64,000 nt of DNA from Thermocoleostomius sinensis A174 (GTDB lineage Bacteria; Cyanobacteriota; Cyanobacteriia; Elainellales; Elainellaceae). The stretch spans positions 4,875,026 to 4,939,025 of the forward strand of contig NZ_CP113797.1 in assembly GCF_026802175.1 (NCBI RefSeq), written 5' to 3'. Positions 10,026-16,926 of the stretch are shown in pieces; position 1 is the first letter of the stretch; each line of letters starts with the position of its first letter. Made by a program: the position numbers and the translations under genes. Under the pieces are notes generated by a model. That model saw only the letters and a program-made list of their open reading frames with translations. It was not told where the DNA came from and did no database searches.

Positions 10026-10058
10026 GCCTGTTGAGAGGAATTTCAACAGGCCTTTCTT
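10026..10058 (+). terminator. Rho-independent terminator after the CHRD/RTX gene
   Basis: A perfect 9-bp stem GCCTGTTGA (10026-10034) / TCAACAGGC (10043-10051) with an 8-base loop, followed by CTTTCTT. It lies 52 bases past the stop codon at 9973. Confidence 0.75.
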
Positions 10059-10088
10059 CATGTGTTTATTGTATTAAACTGGGCTGAA

Positions 10089-10496
10089 TTAATTTTGAAT
10101 TTGATCAAGCACCTGTTTGTCTGGAGGAGTCAGTGATTCGGCGTCAGGAGTCTGATCAGCCCGTTCAGATAAATCTTTCAGTTTATGGCTAGCCGTTTCT
10201 CGCGCCTTTTGAATTACTTGATTGCGCTTATCGGTTTTTCCAATGATGCGCTTAGTTGTGTCAAGTCCTTCAAAAATTTGCTCTGATGCTTCATCAGCTT
10301 TGGCAGACGCTCGATCGACGTCAATAGAGTTTGGATCAGGTACTTGTGCACTCGATTCATAGGTGGCGACGATCGGTGTTCCAGGACTCAACTCAGTCGT
10401 TACCCTGAGCGGTGATAAGAGTCCAATGCACAAAAGAACCTGAGCAATGCCAATTGTGACAATACGCAGAATATTTTTAGAGTCAATTAATATCAT
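10089..10496 (-). CDS. Small membrane-anchored or exported protein, function unknown
   Basis: Starting at ATG 10496 gives about 135 residues. An N-terminal hydrophobic segment (RIVTIGIAQVLLCIGLLSP) looks like a signal anchor or uncleaved signal peptide, and the rest is a charged, Ala/Lys/Glu-rich, probably helical or disordered tail (KADEASEQIFEGLD, KARETASHKLKDLSERA). The ATG at 10496 is favoured by GGAG 9-10 bases upstream; the frame also holds ATGs at 10511 and 10526 and a TTG at 10589. The 10-bp palindrome at 10527-10550 would then lie in the 5' leader. No family was recognised. The composition resembles small cyanobacterial stress-type membrane proteins, but this is only a resemblance. 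Confidence 0.55.
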   Translation of the reverse strand: MILIDSKNILRIVTIGIAQVLLCIGLLSPLRVTTELSPGTPIVATYESSAQVPDPNSIDVDRASAKADEASEQIFEGLDTTKRIIGKTDKRNQVIQKARETASHKLKDLSERADQTPDAESLTPPDKQVLDQIQN

Positions 10497-10526
10497 TCTA
10501 GAGTTCTCCATTGTAGTTTTTGTCAT

Positions 10527-10550
10527 TCTTAAGGCTTGTGCCTTAAGAAT
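10527..10550. promoter_or_regulatory. Perfect 10-bp palindrome with 4-base loop upstream of the 10496 gene
   Basis: TTCTTAAGGC (10527-10536), TTGT, GCCTTAAGAA (10541-10550). It sits just upstream of the likely start of the minus-strand gene and could be a leader hairpin or an operator. No T-run follows on either strand, so it is not a standard terminator. Confidence 0.55.
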
Positions 10551-10649
10551 ATCTCTAATGTGTCTGATTATTCCTCGTTCCTCTGGCAAGTTTGTCCTTT
10601 CTTACAAGCAGACGATTGAGTTGCTTTCCAACCGCCACGCCATTGCAGA

Positions 10650-11819
10650 CTAACTGGCGACTTTCTGTTCCTGCAACGATAACTGTTCGTGCATCAACCG
10701 TTGTTCAAGGACGGCCACAACTGCTAACTCTTCAGGGCGCAAACCATGCATCTCCTGAACGTTTGTCTGCAAGTGTACCTCCATGATCTGATGCAAGGTT
10801 TCATTTAGATAGCAATCAAGAATAGCGGGATGCACATAGTACTTGCGGCAAGTTGCCGGGCGATTGCCCAAATGCGCTGCCACTGCTTTAATTGCTTGCG
10901 TAATGTTTTTCTTGGCAGCGGTTTGGGAGGTAAAAGATCCGACCTGCATTAGATGGGAAGCAACTAGAACCGTTCCTGCCCAGGTGCGGAAGTCTTTGGC
11001 GGTAAAATCTTCTCCAGTCATTTCGCGCAGATATTCATTGACATCCGCGGAACCGATCGTCTGATAGCTGCCATCTTCATCCACATACTGAAACAAATCT
11101 TGACCTGGAATCTCTTGGCATTGCTTAACAATTCTGGCCAACCGTCGATCGGTGAGCTTCATATCATGCTCCACTCCGCTCTTGCCACGAAAGGAAAAAC
11201 GAATTGTTGAGCCTGAAATTGCCACATGGTCATCTTGCAGCGTTGTCAAACCATAGGATTGATTAGTACGGGCATACTCTTCATTGCCAACTCGAATGCG
11301 AGTTAACTCCATGATTTGCACCACTGCCGCTAGCACTTTTCGTTTTGGCAATCCCCGTAGTGCTAGGTCTTGTGCCAATTGTTGGCGAATCGTAGGCAAC
11401 GATTGGCTAAAAATTAGCAGACGCGTAAATTTGGTTTGGTCGCGCACCGTTCGCCACAGTGGGTGATAGCGATATTGCTTACGTCCCTTGGCGTCCCGTC
11501 CCGTTGCTTGCAAGTGCCCATTTGGCAAGGGACAGATCCAAACATCTCGATAAGCAGGAGGAATAGCTAAGGCGTTAATCCGCTGAATTTCTTCGGGATC
11601 ACGGATTCGTTTTCCATTCACATCGATGTAAATAAAGCTTTTACCACGTCGTTGTCGTTGAATGCCCGGTTTATCGTCGGTCACATAGCGTAGACCTGCT
11701 GCCTTCGCTGCTTCTACCGGATCAGAGACGATGACCGATCGAATGTGCTGATGCAAGCGTGTCTGTCGTCCTCGATGCCGATGTTGACGCTTGTGTGGCC
11801 GATACCCTTTTCGCCGCAT
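10650..11819 (-). CDS. DNA topoisomerase IB
   Basis: A eukaryotic/poxvirus-type topoisomerase I of 389 residues from ATG 11819 (401 if the TTG at 11855 is used). It relaxes supercoils by a transient 3'-phosphotyrosine nick. Family landmarks: the N-terminal AGLRYVTDDKPGI and IPPAYRDVWICP segments; RIRVGNEEYARTNQSYGLTTL with an active-site Arg; FRGKSGVEHDM with the catalytic Lys strand; KDFRTWAGTVL with the second Arg; and CRKYYVHPAIL, where the nucleophilic Tyr is expected. The length matches bacterial topoisomerase IB (about 350-400). These genes are patchily distributed in bacteria and add to the topoisomerase IA and gyrase normally present. It ends just beyond the small-protein gene on the same strand. 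Confidence 0.9.
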   Translation of the reverse strand: MRRKGYRPHKRQHRHRGRQTRLHQHIRSVIVSDPVEAAKAAGLRYVTDDKPGIQRQRRGKSFIYIDVNGKRIRDPEEIQRINALAIPPAYRDVWICPLPNGHLQATGRDAKGRKQYRYHPLWRTVRDQTKFTRLLIFSQSLPTIRQQLAQDLALRGLPKRKVLAAVVQIMELTRIRVGNEEYARTNQSYGLTTLQDDHVAISGSTIRFSFRGKSGVEHDMKLTDRRLARIVKQCQEIPGQDLFQYVDEDGSYQTIGSADVNEYLREMTGEDFTAKDFRTWAGTVLVASHLMQVGSFTSQTAAKKNITQAIKAVAAHLGNRPATCRKYYVHPAILDCYLNETLHQIMEVHLQTNVQEMHGLRPEELAVVAVLEQRLMHEQLSLQEQKVAS

Positions 11820-12015
11820 AACCCGATCCCACCGTTGTGAATAATCGCCTAGCAAAACTCTAGCGAATTCACATCATTGACAAATCTATAAAACAGGATA
11901 GTCACAAAGACGTAGACGAAAAGTGCAACAATGGCGCAAAACCTCTAGCAAATTTACCGGAATTTTATAAATGTGCCTGTATGTATAAATTAGTTATACA
12001 TAGGAAATACCAACT

Positions 12016-12213
12016 ATGCTGACTTACCTGCTTGGGACTAGTTTCACAACTGCAATCCTATTGAATGCATTGCTAAGGGACAACTCTATTTCCAAATCAG
12101 ATGTCCGCTCCTGGTTGGTGCTTGGAATTGCCAGTTTGCTGTGGTTCATCACAATTCCCTGTATTCTTCGCAAAAAGTTTGCCACTATCAAAGTGTTGCC
12201 AGTCTCCCTTTGA
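12016..12213 (+). CDS. Small two-helix membrane protein, unknown
   Basis: 65 residues beginning at ATG 12016, with AGGAAA about 8 bases upstream. Two hydrophobic stretches are visible (YLLGTSFTTAILLNALL and WLVLGIASLLWFITIPCIL), separated by a polar loop RDNSISKSDVR, and a basic end. No family was recognised. Coding status rests on the start signal and the clean two-helix pattern. Confidence 0.4.
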   Translation: MLTYLLGTSFTTAILLNALLRDNSISKSDVRSWLVLGIASLLWFITIPCILRKKFATIKVLPVSL

Positions 12214-12320
12214 AGCGATCGCCCTTCGTGATCGGGAGTGGGTAATCGCTGATCGGTTGCTCGATCACGAACGCCGTTTCAATCCCTAATCCCCAGCCAC
12301 CCCCCATCCCCAACTTTCAA

Positions 12321-12355
12321 TAAACCAAAAGCCCTAAGCACTTGGCCTAGGGCTT
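12321..12355 (-). terminator. Terminator of the 12409-12801 gene
   Basis: An 8-bp perfect stem AAGCCCTA (12329-12336) / TAGGGCTT (12348-12355). Read on the minus strand it is followed by TTTTGGTTTA, as expected for intrinsic termination of the gene ending at 12409. Confidence 0.6.
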
Positions 12356-12408
12356 AGTGTGGCATTGATGGAATCCTGGCGATTGCGATCGGCTTCAAGG
12401 AACTCCTC

Positions 12409-12801
12409 TTAAGCAGCGTGCCGACAGTGAACCGTCGATTTTGTCGCGTGCGATGGAGCTACGATCGGGCTTTCGCATTTCAGGTTCTCATGCTGAAGTT
12501 GTTGCAGTGCCGCAATCATCTCTGCTTTCTTGAGGTGCTTATTCTTGCCGTGGGCGTTCCTCCATTTAATGCCGGCCTTCTGGCATTGCTGCCGCAGTTG
12601 CTCAGTCGGGGTTGGCTTTCGCTTCGGCGGCTGCGGAGGGGGATTTTCGCTGGACAACTCCTGAATAGAATCTGAACGATGCGATCGACCACGACTCGAC
12701 TGATTTAGGCGGCGTTGGGCATAGAGGGCAAACGAACTTGCAACATATCCAGCTCCAAACAATTCAACAACAACTGTTGCTTGCGTAAATAATAATTCCA
12801 T
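12409..12801 (-). CDS. Unknown protein: N-terminal hydrophobic helix, basic linker, SAP-like C-terminal helix pair
   Basis: 130 residues from ATG 12801, chosen because AAGGAG lies about 9 bases upstream; the open frame continues to 12933 but without a start signal. The first 25 residues are hydrophobic (LLFTQATVVVELFGAGYVASSFALY), then comes a Ser/Arg- and Pro/Lys-rich linker (QPPKRKPTPTEQL), then LRQQCQKAGIKWRNAHGKNK and HLKKAEMIAALQQL. The last part resembles the helix-extended-helix of SAP or Rho-N-type nucleic-acid-binding motifs, although this is a visual match only. It may be a membrane-tethered nucleic-acid binder. It is divergent from a putative small ORF at 12890, with a large inverted repeat between them. 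Confidence 0.6.
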   Translation of the reverse strand: MELLFTQATVVVELFGAGYVASSFALYAQRRLNQSSRGRSHRSDSIQELSSENPPPQPPKRKPTPTEQLRQQCQKAGIKWRNAHGKNKHLKKAEMIAALQQLQHENLKCESPIVAPSHATKSTVHCRHAA

Positions 12802-12834
12802 TGTCAAAAAACTCCTTGACGTGATTAGGAAGTG

Positions 12835-12895
12835 TCCCACGCATCCCAGGGCGAGGGAATGTAGCGAAGGCTGGGATGTGAAGCGGAACGTGGGA
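12835..12895. repeat. Two-part inverted repeat between divergent genes
   Basis: The inner stem CATCCCAG (12842-12849) / CTGGGATG (12871-12878) and outer stem TCCCACG (12835-12841) / CGTGGGA (12889-12895) are both perfect, with a 21-base loop and a 10-base bulge on the right side. Fifteen base pairs in all. The right arm covers the GTG (12890) that could start the small downstream ORF. It could be a REP-like element, a leader RNA fold or an operator. Confidence 0.55.
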
Positions 12896-13027
12896 AATCC
12901 ATTTGCTGAAACTAGCAATTTGGTTGGCGACATTCTAGAAGATATTCAGGAGTTTGGAACAGTAGTTTTTGCAATCTACGCAATAATTTACATTTTGATT
13001 CGCTGCGGCTGGTCTGTGGCAAGATAA
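12890..13027 (+). CDS. Putative 45-residue single-pass membrane peptide
   Basis: Reading from GTG 12890 gives VGNPFAETSNLVGDILEDIQ and then a clear membrane helix FGTVVFAIYAIIYILIRCGW and a short basic end. The start codon lies inside the right arm of the inverted repeat at 12835-12895. There is no strong ribosome-binding site (GAAGCGGA upstream). It immediately precedes the unknown gene at 13088 on the same strand. The frame is also open from GTG 12821. Weak evidence, listed because the helix pattern is not random-looking. Confidence 0.3.
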   Translation: MGNPFAETSNLVGDILEDIQEFGTVVFAIYAIIYILIRCGWSVAR

Positions 13028-13087
13028 ACTCGGCCACCCCAAAATTTAATTGCGCCGCAGGGCGTCTACCCAAGGAGTAAATTGTTT

Positions 13088-13891
13088 ATGACATCAATGA
13101 CATCGAGAACATCAACCGTCTTGTTGAATCGATCGACTTGGACAACCATTGATGGTGAACCTGCCGTGGCTCTGGAGCACATGCCAGACAGTTGGCAACG
13201 GATCGCGCAAGCAACCTGGATGACAGAACCAGGCGTTTACACAGCAATGGCTCAAGTGTTTCTGGCTAAAAATCTCGGTGGCCATATTCTGTTTTTGGAG
13301 CGATCGGACACACAGCACTTGCGAGAAGCCTATTGTACAGGCAACGGCAAACTGGCCTGGGAAGCGGTATATCACTATGGCGAGATGTTTCTGCCCGAAA
13401 ATTATCCGGATTTATCGCAACTTCGTCATGAGGTTCAGTGTCATCCAATGCAACAAACTGAGCGAATCGCCTTGGTGAACATTGTCAGCGATTTGTTTGA
13501 TGCACTGGGATATGATGTGCCAGCTACTTTCTACTGGACGTTTTTACATCCTTTGCAGCGATCGGATGTATTTGAAGTGCGATCATTTCGATTTAGTGAG
13601 CAAGATTTGGGAATTGCCCGCCAGTTTGACGCCATTTTACATGGTGGTTATGTATCAATGCTGCGGCGATTGATTGATAGCATTTCCAGTCGCCACGGTT
13701 TCTTTATTGAACATGGCTGTGGCTGCGAGAATCATTTAGCCAAACTCAAGCCCTGTGACTCGTCGTTTGATTACCGCTTGCCTCCCGAGATGCGATCGAA
13801 AACGCTACGGGCTTTCTTCTGGAGCATTCTAGAAGAATATATGCTGTTTGAGCAGCGATCGGCGACTCGCTTAGTGTATAAAAGTGTATAA
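13088..13891 (+). CDS. Unknown soluble protein of 267 residues
   Basis: The start is ATG 13088 with AAGGAG 10 bases upstream. The sequence is soluble and mixed alpha/beta, without signal peptide or membrane helix. Noticeable segments are WQRIAQATWMTEPGVYTAMA, FLAKNLGGHILFLERSD, YDVPATFYWTFLHPL, HGFFIEHGCGCENHLAKL with a Cys-Gly-Cys-Glu cluster, and a C-terminal FWSILEEYMLFEQRSATRL. I recognise no domain. The HGCGCENH cluster (about residues 213-220) is a candidate metal or redox site. A large inverted repeat between this gene and the convergent one at 14012 may act as a shared terminator. Confidence 0.6.
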   Translation: MTSMTSRTSTVLLNRSTWTTIDGEPAVALEHMPDSWQRIAQATWMTEPGVYTAMAQVFLAKNLGGHILFLERSDTQHLREAYCTGNGKLAWEAVYHYGEMFLPENYPDLSQLRHEVQCHPMQQTERIALVNIVSDLFDALGYDVPATFYWTFLHPLQRSDVFEVRSFRFSEQDLGIARQFDAILHGGYVSMLRRLIDSISSRHGFFIEHGCGCENHLAKLKPCDSSFDYRLPPEMRSKTLRAFFWSILEEYMLFEQRSATRLVYKSV

Positions 13892-13927
13892 ATCTGAGTA
13901 GAATCATCGGGATTCTTCATCCGTTTG

Positions 13928-14012
13928 AACTGTTCGGATCAGGTATGGAGATCAAGAGCGCACCAGTAGCCGATACGCTAGACTCCATACCTTGGATTCA
14001 AGCTGAACAGTT
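13928..14012. repeat. Nested inverted repeat between convergent genes
   Basis: Outer arms AACTGTTC (13928-13935) / GAACAGTT (14005-14012) and inner arms GGTATGGAG (13942-13950) / CTCCATACC (13983-13991), both perfect, around a 32-base centre. The right arm ends at the stop codon of the minus-strand gene. It may end transcription from both sides although no T-run is present; otherwise it is an unexplained structured element. Confidence 0.5.
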
Positions 14013-14476
14013 TAGGGATGGGCGATACAACCTATCGGGTTGACATCACCCTCATTGCAGTAAATTTGCCACGGGCCGCTATTGCGATGCAGCAGTGAAC
14101 CCCGATCGCTGACGCAAATCGCAACTGAGGCATCTTCGCTAGGGCCACGAAATAGAGTTGCGCTTTCTTGTTGACCTCCTAAACTGTATTGGGCACAAGC
14201 GATTGATTGTTCAACAAAAATAAATGTTTTCTGTACTGAATCGCAGAAGGACTGAATCTCTAAAAGTTGTTGGCGAATCTCATTGAGGCGATCGGCTGGA
14301 GATAATTTTTGGGCTGCTTGAAGTGCTTCTTGGATTCGGTGTCGTAGCTCTTTCTGAATGATCTCACGCTGATCTGTTGGCTTCCATTGATTGTTTTGAT
14401 AACTGGATTGCTGTTGAATTAACTTTGTAGTTGCCGCGTATCTCATCAGACATTGTTCCTTCACTGAAATACTCAT
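14012..14476 (-). CDS. Unknown protein, 154 residues
   Basis: The start is ATG 14476. The first two-thirds are polar and helical (KELRHRIQEALQAAQKL, DRLNEIRQQLLEIQSFCDSV), probably a coiled coil. The last third is different: SVAICVSDRGSLLHRNSGPW followed by QIYCNEGDVNPIGCIAHP, with three cysteines. No family was recognised. It sits in the island of unrecognised genes between the CHRD protein and the secretion operon; no functional link can be shown. Confidence 0.5.
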   Translation of the reverse strand: MSISVKEQCLMRYAATTKLIQQQSSYQNNQWKPTDQREIIQKELRHRIQEALQAAQKLSPADRLNEIRQQLLEIQSFCDSVQKTFIFVEQSIACAQYSLGGQQESATLFRGPSEDASVAICVSDRGSLLHRNSGPWQIYCNEGDVNPIGCIAHP

Positions 14477-14578
14477 TGGAGGAGATGTCCCTGATTCTTA
14501 GACTGATTCTTAGATTGCTTCTTGGGTTTTTCTTAGACCAATTCTCTATTCGGTTGTACCGGATGCTGACCCTCCCAA

Positions 14579-14599
14579 CCTCCCTTTGCCAAGGGGAGG
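14579..14599. repeat. Short CCTCCCTT/AAGGGGAGG hairpin element
   Basis: An inverted pair with a 4-base loop (TGCC), of the kind scattered through many cyanobacterial intergenic regions. It lies upstream of the 14012-14476 gene. Confidence 0.4.
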
Positions 14600-14671
14600 A
14601 GTCATCGGCGGTGGGGTGAATGCGATACCGCATGACAACGAATGGAGATTAGACCAATTGAACAAATTATT

Positions 14672-15109
14672 TTAGGGAGTCACCGTTACTGGAAACTTCA
14701 ATTCAAAGGCTTCAAAACTGCCATCACTTGGCTCGGCTGTCAAAACTAACGTATACGTTCCAGGATCTGGAAACGTCAGAGAGGTTGCTAGCATCATTTG
14801 TCCATCCACTGACCTTTCCTCAAGCGAAATGTGATGAGCAATGCGCCGATCGCTAGCATCATAAATGGCTAGACGACAAGCACAGGATGATGGGGCAATT
14901 TCACTACCATCTGGATTCATTAACATCACCCACGTCAAACTGGGAGTACCAGCTTGTGGCGTGTCGTTAGGTTCCAAATGTACCATTGCTTCAACGGATT
15001 CTGTCGCACTCATTTGTTGATGCGCGATCGACGGTGTAGCGCTTCCTAATAATACTGGTAGTCCCAAGAGGGCAGAAAAAACGATTGGAACAATCATAGG
15101 TTTCATCAT
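14672..15109 (-). CDS. Exported protein with Ig-like fold appearance, unknown
   Basis: 145 residues with a clear Sec signal peptide (MMKPMIVPIVFSALLGLPVLLGSA in pattern, cleavage probably near SIAHQ). The mature part is beta-rich: SLTWVMLMNPDGSEIAPSSC, CRLAIYDASDRRIAHH, GTYTLVLTAEPSDGSFEAFE, as in small periplasmic beta-sandwich proteins (CopC/FixH-like appearance). A Cys-Ala-Cys pair (SSCACRL) could bind metal or form a disulphide. The start is ATG 15109. It lies on the same strand, 141 bases downstream of the HlyD adaptor gene; a repeat between them makes co-transcription uncertain. Confidence 0.65.
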   Translation of the reverse strand: MMKPMIVPIVFSALLGLPVLLGSATPSIAHQQMSATESVEAMVHLEPNDTPQAGTPSLTWVMLMNPDGSEIAPSSCACRLAIYDASDRRIAHHISLEERSVDGQMMLATSLTFPDPGTYTLVLTAEPSDGSFEAFELKFPVTVTP

Positions 15110-15157
15110 GGTTCAAACAATAGTGAGTTGAGTTTCAGAGTATGGATTTGATTCAGA

Positions 15158-15185
15158 GTAATGGGTCGTGGGTAATGGGTCGTGG
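15158..15185. repeat. Tandem 14-bp repeat (two units)
   Basis: Two identical copies of GTAATGGGTCGTGG, followed by a mirror-like ACCAATT run (15198-15217). This is a variant of the GGGTAAT heptamer repeat seen at 37178-37212. Confidence 0.6.
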
Positions 15186-15250
15186 GTTATTAAATCACCA
15201 ATTACCAATTACCAATTCTGCACACCAGAATGAGCAGTACGAGTTCACGC

Positions 15251-16723
15251 TTAGCGAACAGACTGCATACTATCAAATGCCTTGATCAGTTCCTCCGCAA
15301 CATAACTAATAGGAGCACGTTCCCGCACTTGAATGTTTGCTGCTAGACTCATCCCCGGCATTAAGGTGAATCGCTCGTTCCCGCGTTCTAAGAATTGCTG
15401 ATCTAAGCGCACCTCGACCGGAAAAACGGTTGGTGCACCGGGTTGATTACTAAGGGCTATGGCTTCGCTGCCCACCTTGGTGACGACCCCGGTTACGGCT
15501 CCATACTCAGTAAACGGATAGGCATCAATGCGCACATCGACAGGCATTCCAACGCGAATATTGGCGACATCAGCATTGGCAACTTGAACGCGCACAATCA
15601 GCGATTCATTTGGCACAACTTGCAGCAAGGTTTGTCCCGGTTGAGCCACCGCACCTGGCAACTTCGGACCCAGTTCAAATACAATTCCATCAGCAGGCGC
15701 ATAAAGGTCTTGATTCTTCAGATCTAGTTGAACTTGATTCAGTTGAGAATTGACCTCGACCAGTTGTTGTTGATTGTTGCGAATGGTGGCATCAAATTCT
15801 GCATCGATCGCCGTTAACTGACGCTGTAGGTCTTGATAGATTTGTGTCATCGCTTGTCGGCTTTCCACCTGTGCCCGAGCTTGGCTAAGTTGCAACTCCT
15901 GTCGTTGCAAACGATTTTGATTCAGTTGGCTTTGAAGGGTATTGACACCGATCGCCCGTTGCAAGAAATTAGCCCGCGAGATTGCCCCCTCTTCCAGCAA
16001 GGGTTGAAACTGATCTAACAGTTCTTGCTGCACCTGTAACTCAAATTCTGATCCTGCTAATTGAGCATCTGTACCTGCAATTTGAGTTTGCAACACCGAT
16101 TCCTGCAACTGACTTGCCGCTATCCGATCTTGCATCTGCTGCTGAAATAATCTGAACCGCTGCTGTTGCTCAGGCGAGAGAGCATTGGGATCACCTGATA
16201 GTTGTGCTACTAGTAACAAACGATTCTGAACTCGATTCATCAGTTCAGGTGGAATCGATACACCGCTTTGTTCCACCATCGACATCGGTGCACCCTGCCG
16301 CGCTAATCGCAATACCGCAATTTCTTTCACAAGCTGTTCTTGCTGAAGTAACAATGTTTTTAATTGGTTTTGCAATGATGTTTTATCTAGTTGCATCAAC
16401 AACTGCCCATGTTGAACTTCTTCTCCTTCTTCAACATGCACTGCTGTTACCACACCCCCCACCTTTGACTGCACTGCTTGCGACTGTGACAGAGGTTCCA
16501 ATTTTCCTCGCGCCGTTACCACTACATCTACTCGCGCAAAAATTGACCACCCTGCCCCTATAGTGACACCAATCAAGATCACTTGCGTCAGTCGTTTTGT
16601 CCAAACCGCTGGTTGAGGCAAGCTCAACGCACCTGCATTCAGATCATCTTCAACTTGATCGAGCGTGGTTTGATAATGATTTCGCAACAAACTCAATGGG
16701 TTTAACCAATGACGTAAACGCAT
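15251..16723 (-). CDS. HlyD family type 1 secretion membrane fusion protein
   Basis: 490 residues. Order: a short cytoplasmic N-terminus, one membrane helix at about residues 47-65 (TQVILIGVTIGAGWSIFARV), a first lipoyl half-domain (ARGKLEPLSQSQAVQSKVGG), a long coiled-coil hairpin rich in Gln and Leu (about 110-325), the second lipoyl half (DLYAPADGIVFELGPKLPGA), and the beta-barrel and C-terminal domains with VFPVEVRLDQ. This is the periplasmic adaptor that links an inner-membrane ABC exporter to a TolC-type outer-membrane channel. The start ATG 16723 has GGAGG 4 bases upstream. It is the third gene of the PPIase-ABC-HlyD operon, 203 bases after the ABC gene. Confidence 0.95.
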   Translation of the reverse strand: MRLRHWLNPLSLLRNHYQTTLDQVEDDLNAGALSLPQPAVWTKRLTQVILIGVTIGAGWSIFARVDVVVTARGKLEPLSQSQAVQSKVGGVVTAVHVEEGEEVQHGQLLMQLDKTSLQNQLKTLLLQQEQLVKEIAVLRLARQGAPMSMVEQSGVSIPPELMNRVQNRLLLVAQLSGDPNALSPEQQQRFRLFQQQMQDRIAASQLQESVLQTQIAGTDAQLAGSEFELQVQQELLDQFQPLLEEGAISRANFLQRAIGVNTLQSQLNQNRLQRQELQLSQARAQVESRQAMTQIYQDLQRQLTAIDAEFDATIRNNQQQLVEVNSQLNQVQLDLKNQDLYAPADGIVFELGPKLPGAVAQPGQTLLQVVPNESLIVRVQVANADVANIRVGMPVDVRIDAYPFTEYGAVTGVVTKVGSEAIALSNQPGAPTVFPVEVRLDQQFLERGNERFTLMPGMSLAANIQVRERAPISYVAEELIKAFDSMQSVR

Positions 16724-16926
16724 AAAACCTCCAAAAAAGGATGAGGGATGAAGGAAAGGCTATAAAAGTCAAGAATGAGGGATGAAGCGGTAGTGGATGG
16801 ATAGATGAGAGGAGGAAGGTGAGGAAGAGGGGAAAGCGATCGAACTAGCTTTTATGCCCTCTCTACCTACCTCGTCACCCCCGTCTCCAATCCCCAACCC
16901 TTGATCCCCTAATCCCCACGACCGCT

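Noticed and set aside
12931-12933. Upstream start for the 12409 gene at 12933
   Set aside because: The extension runs through the inverted repeat and lacks a ribosome-binding site, whereas ATG 12801 has AAGGAG.
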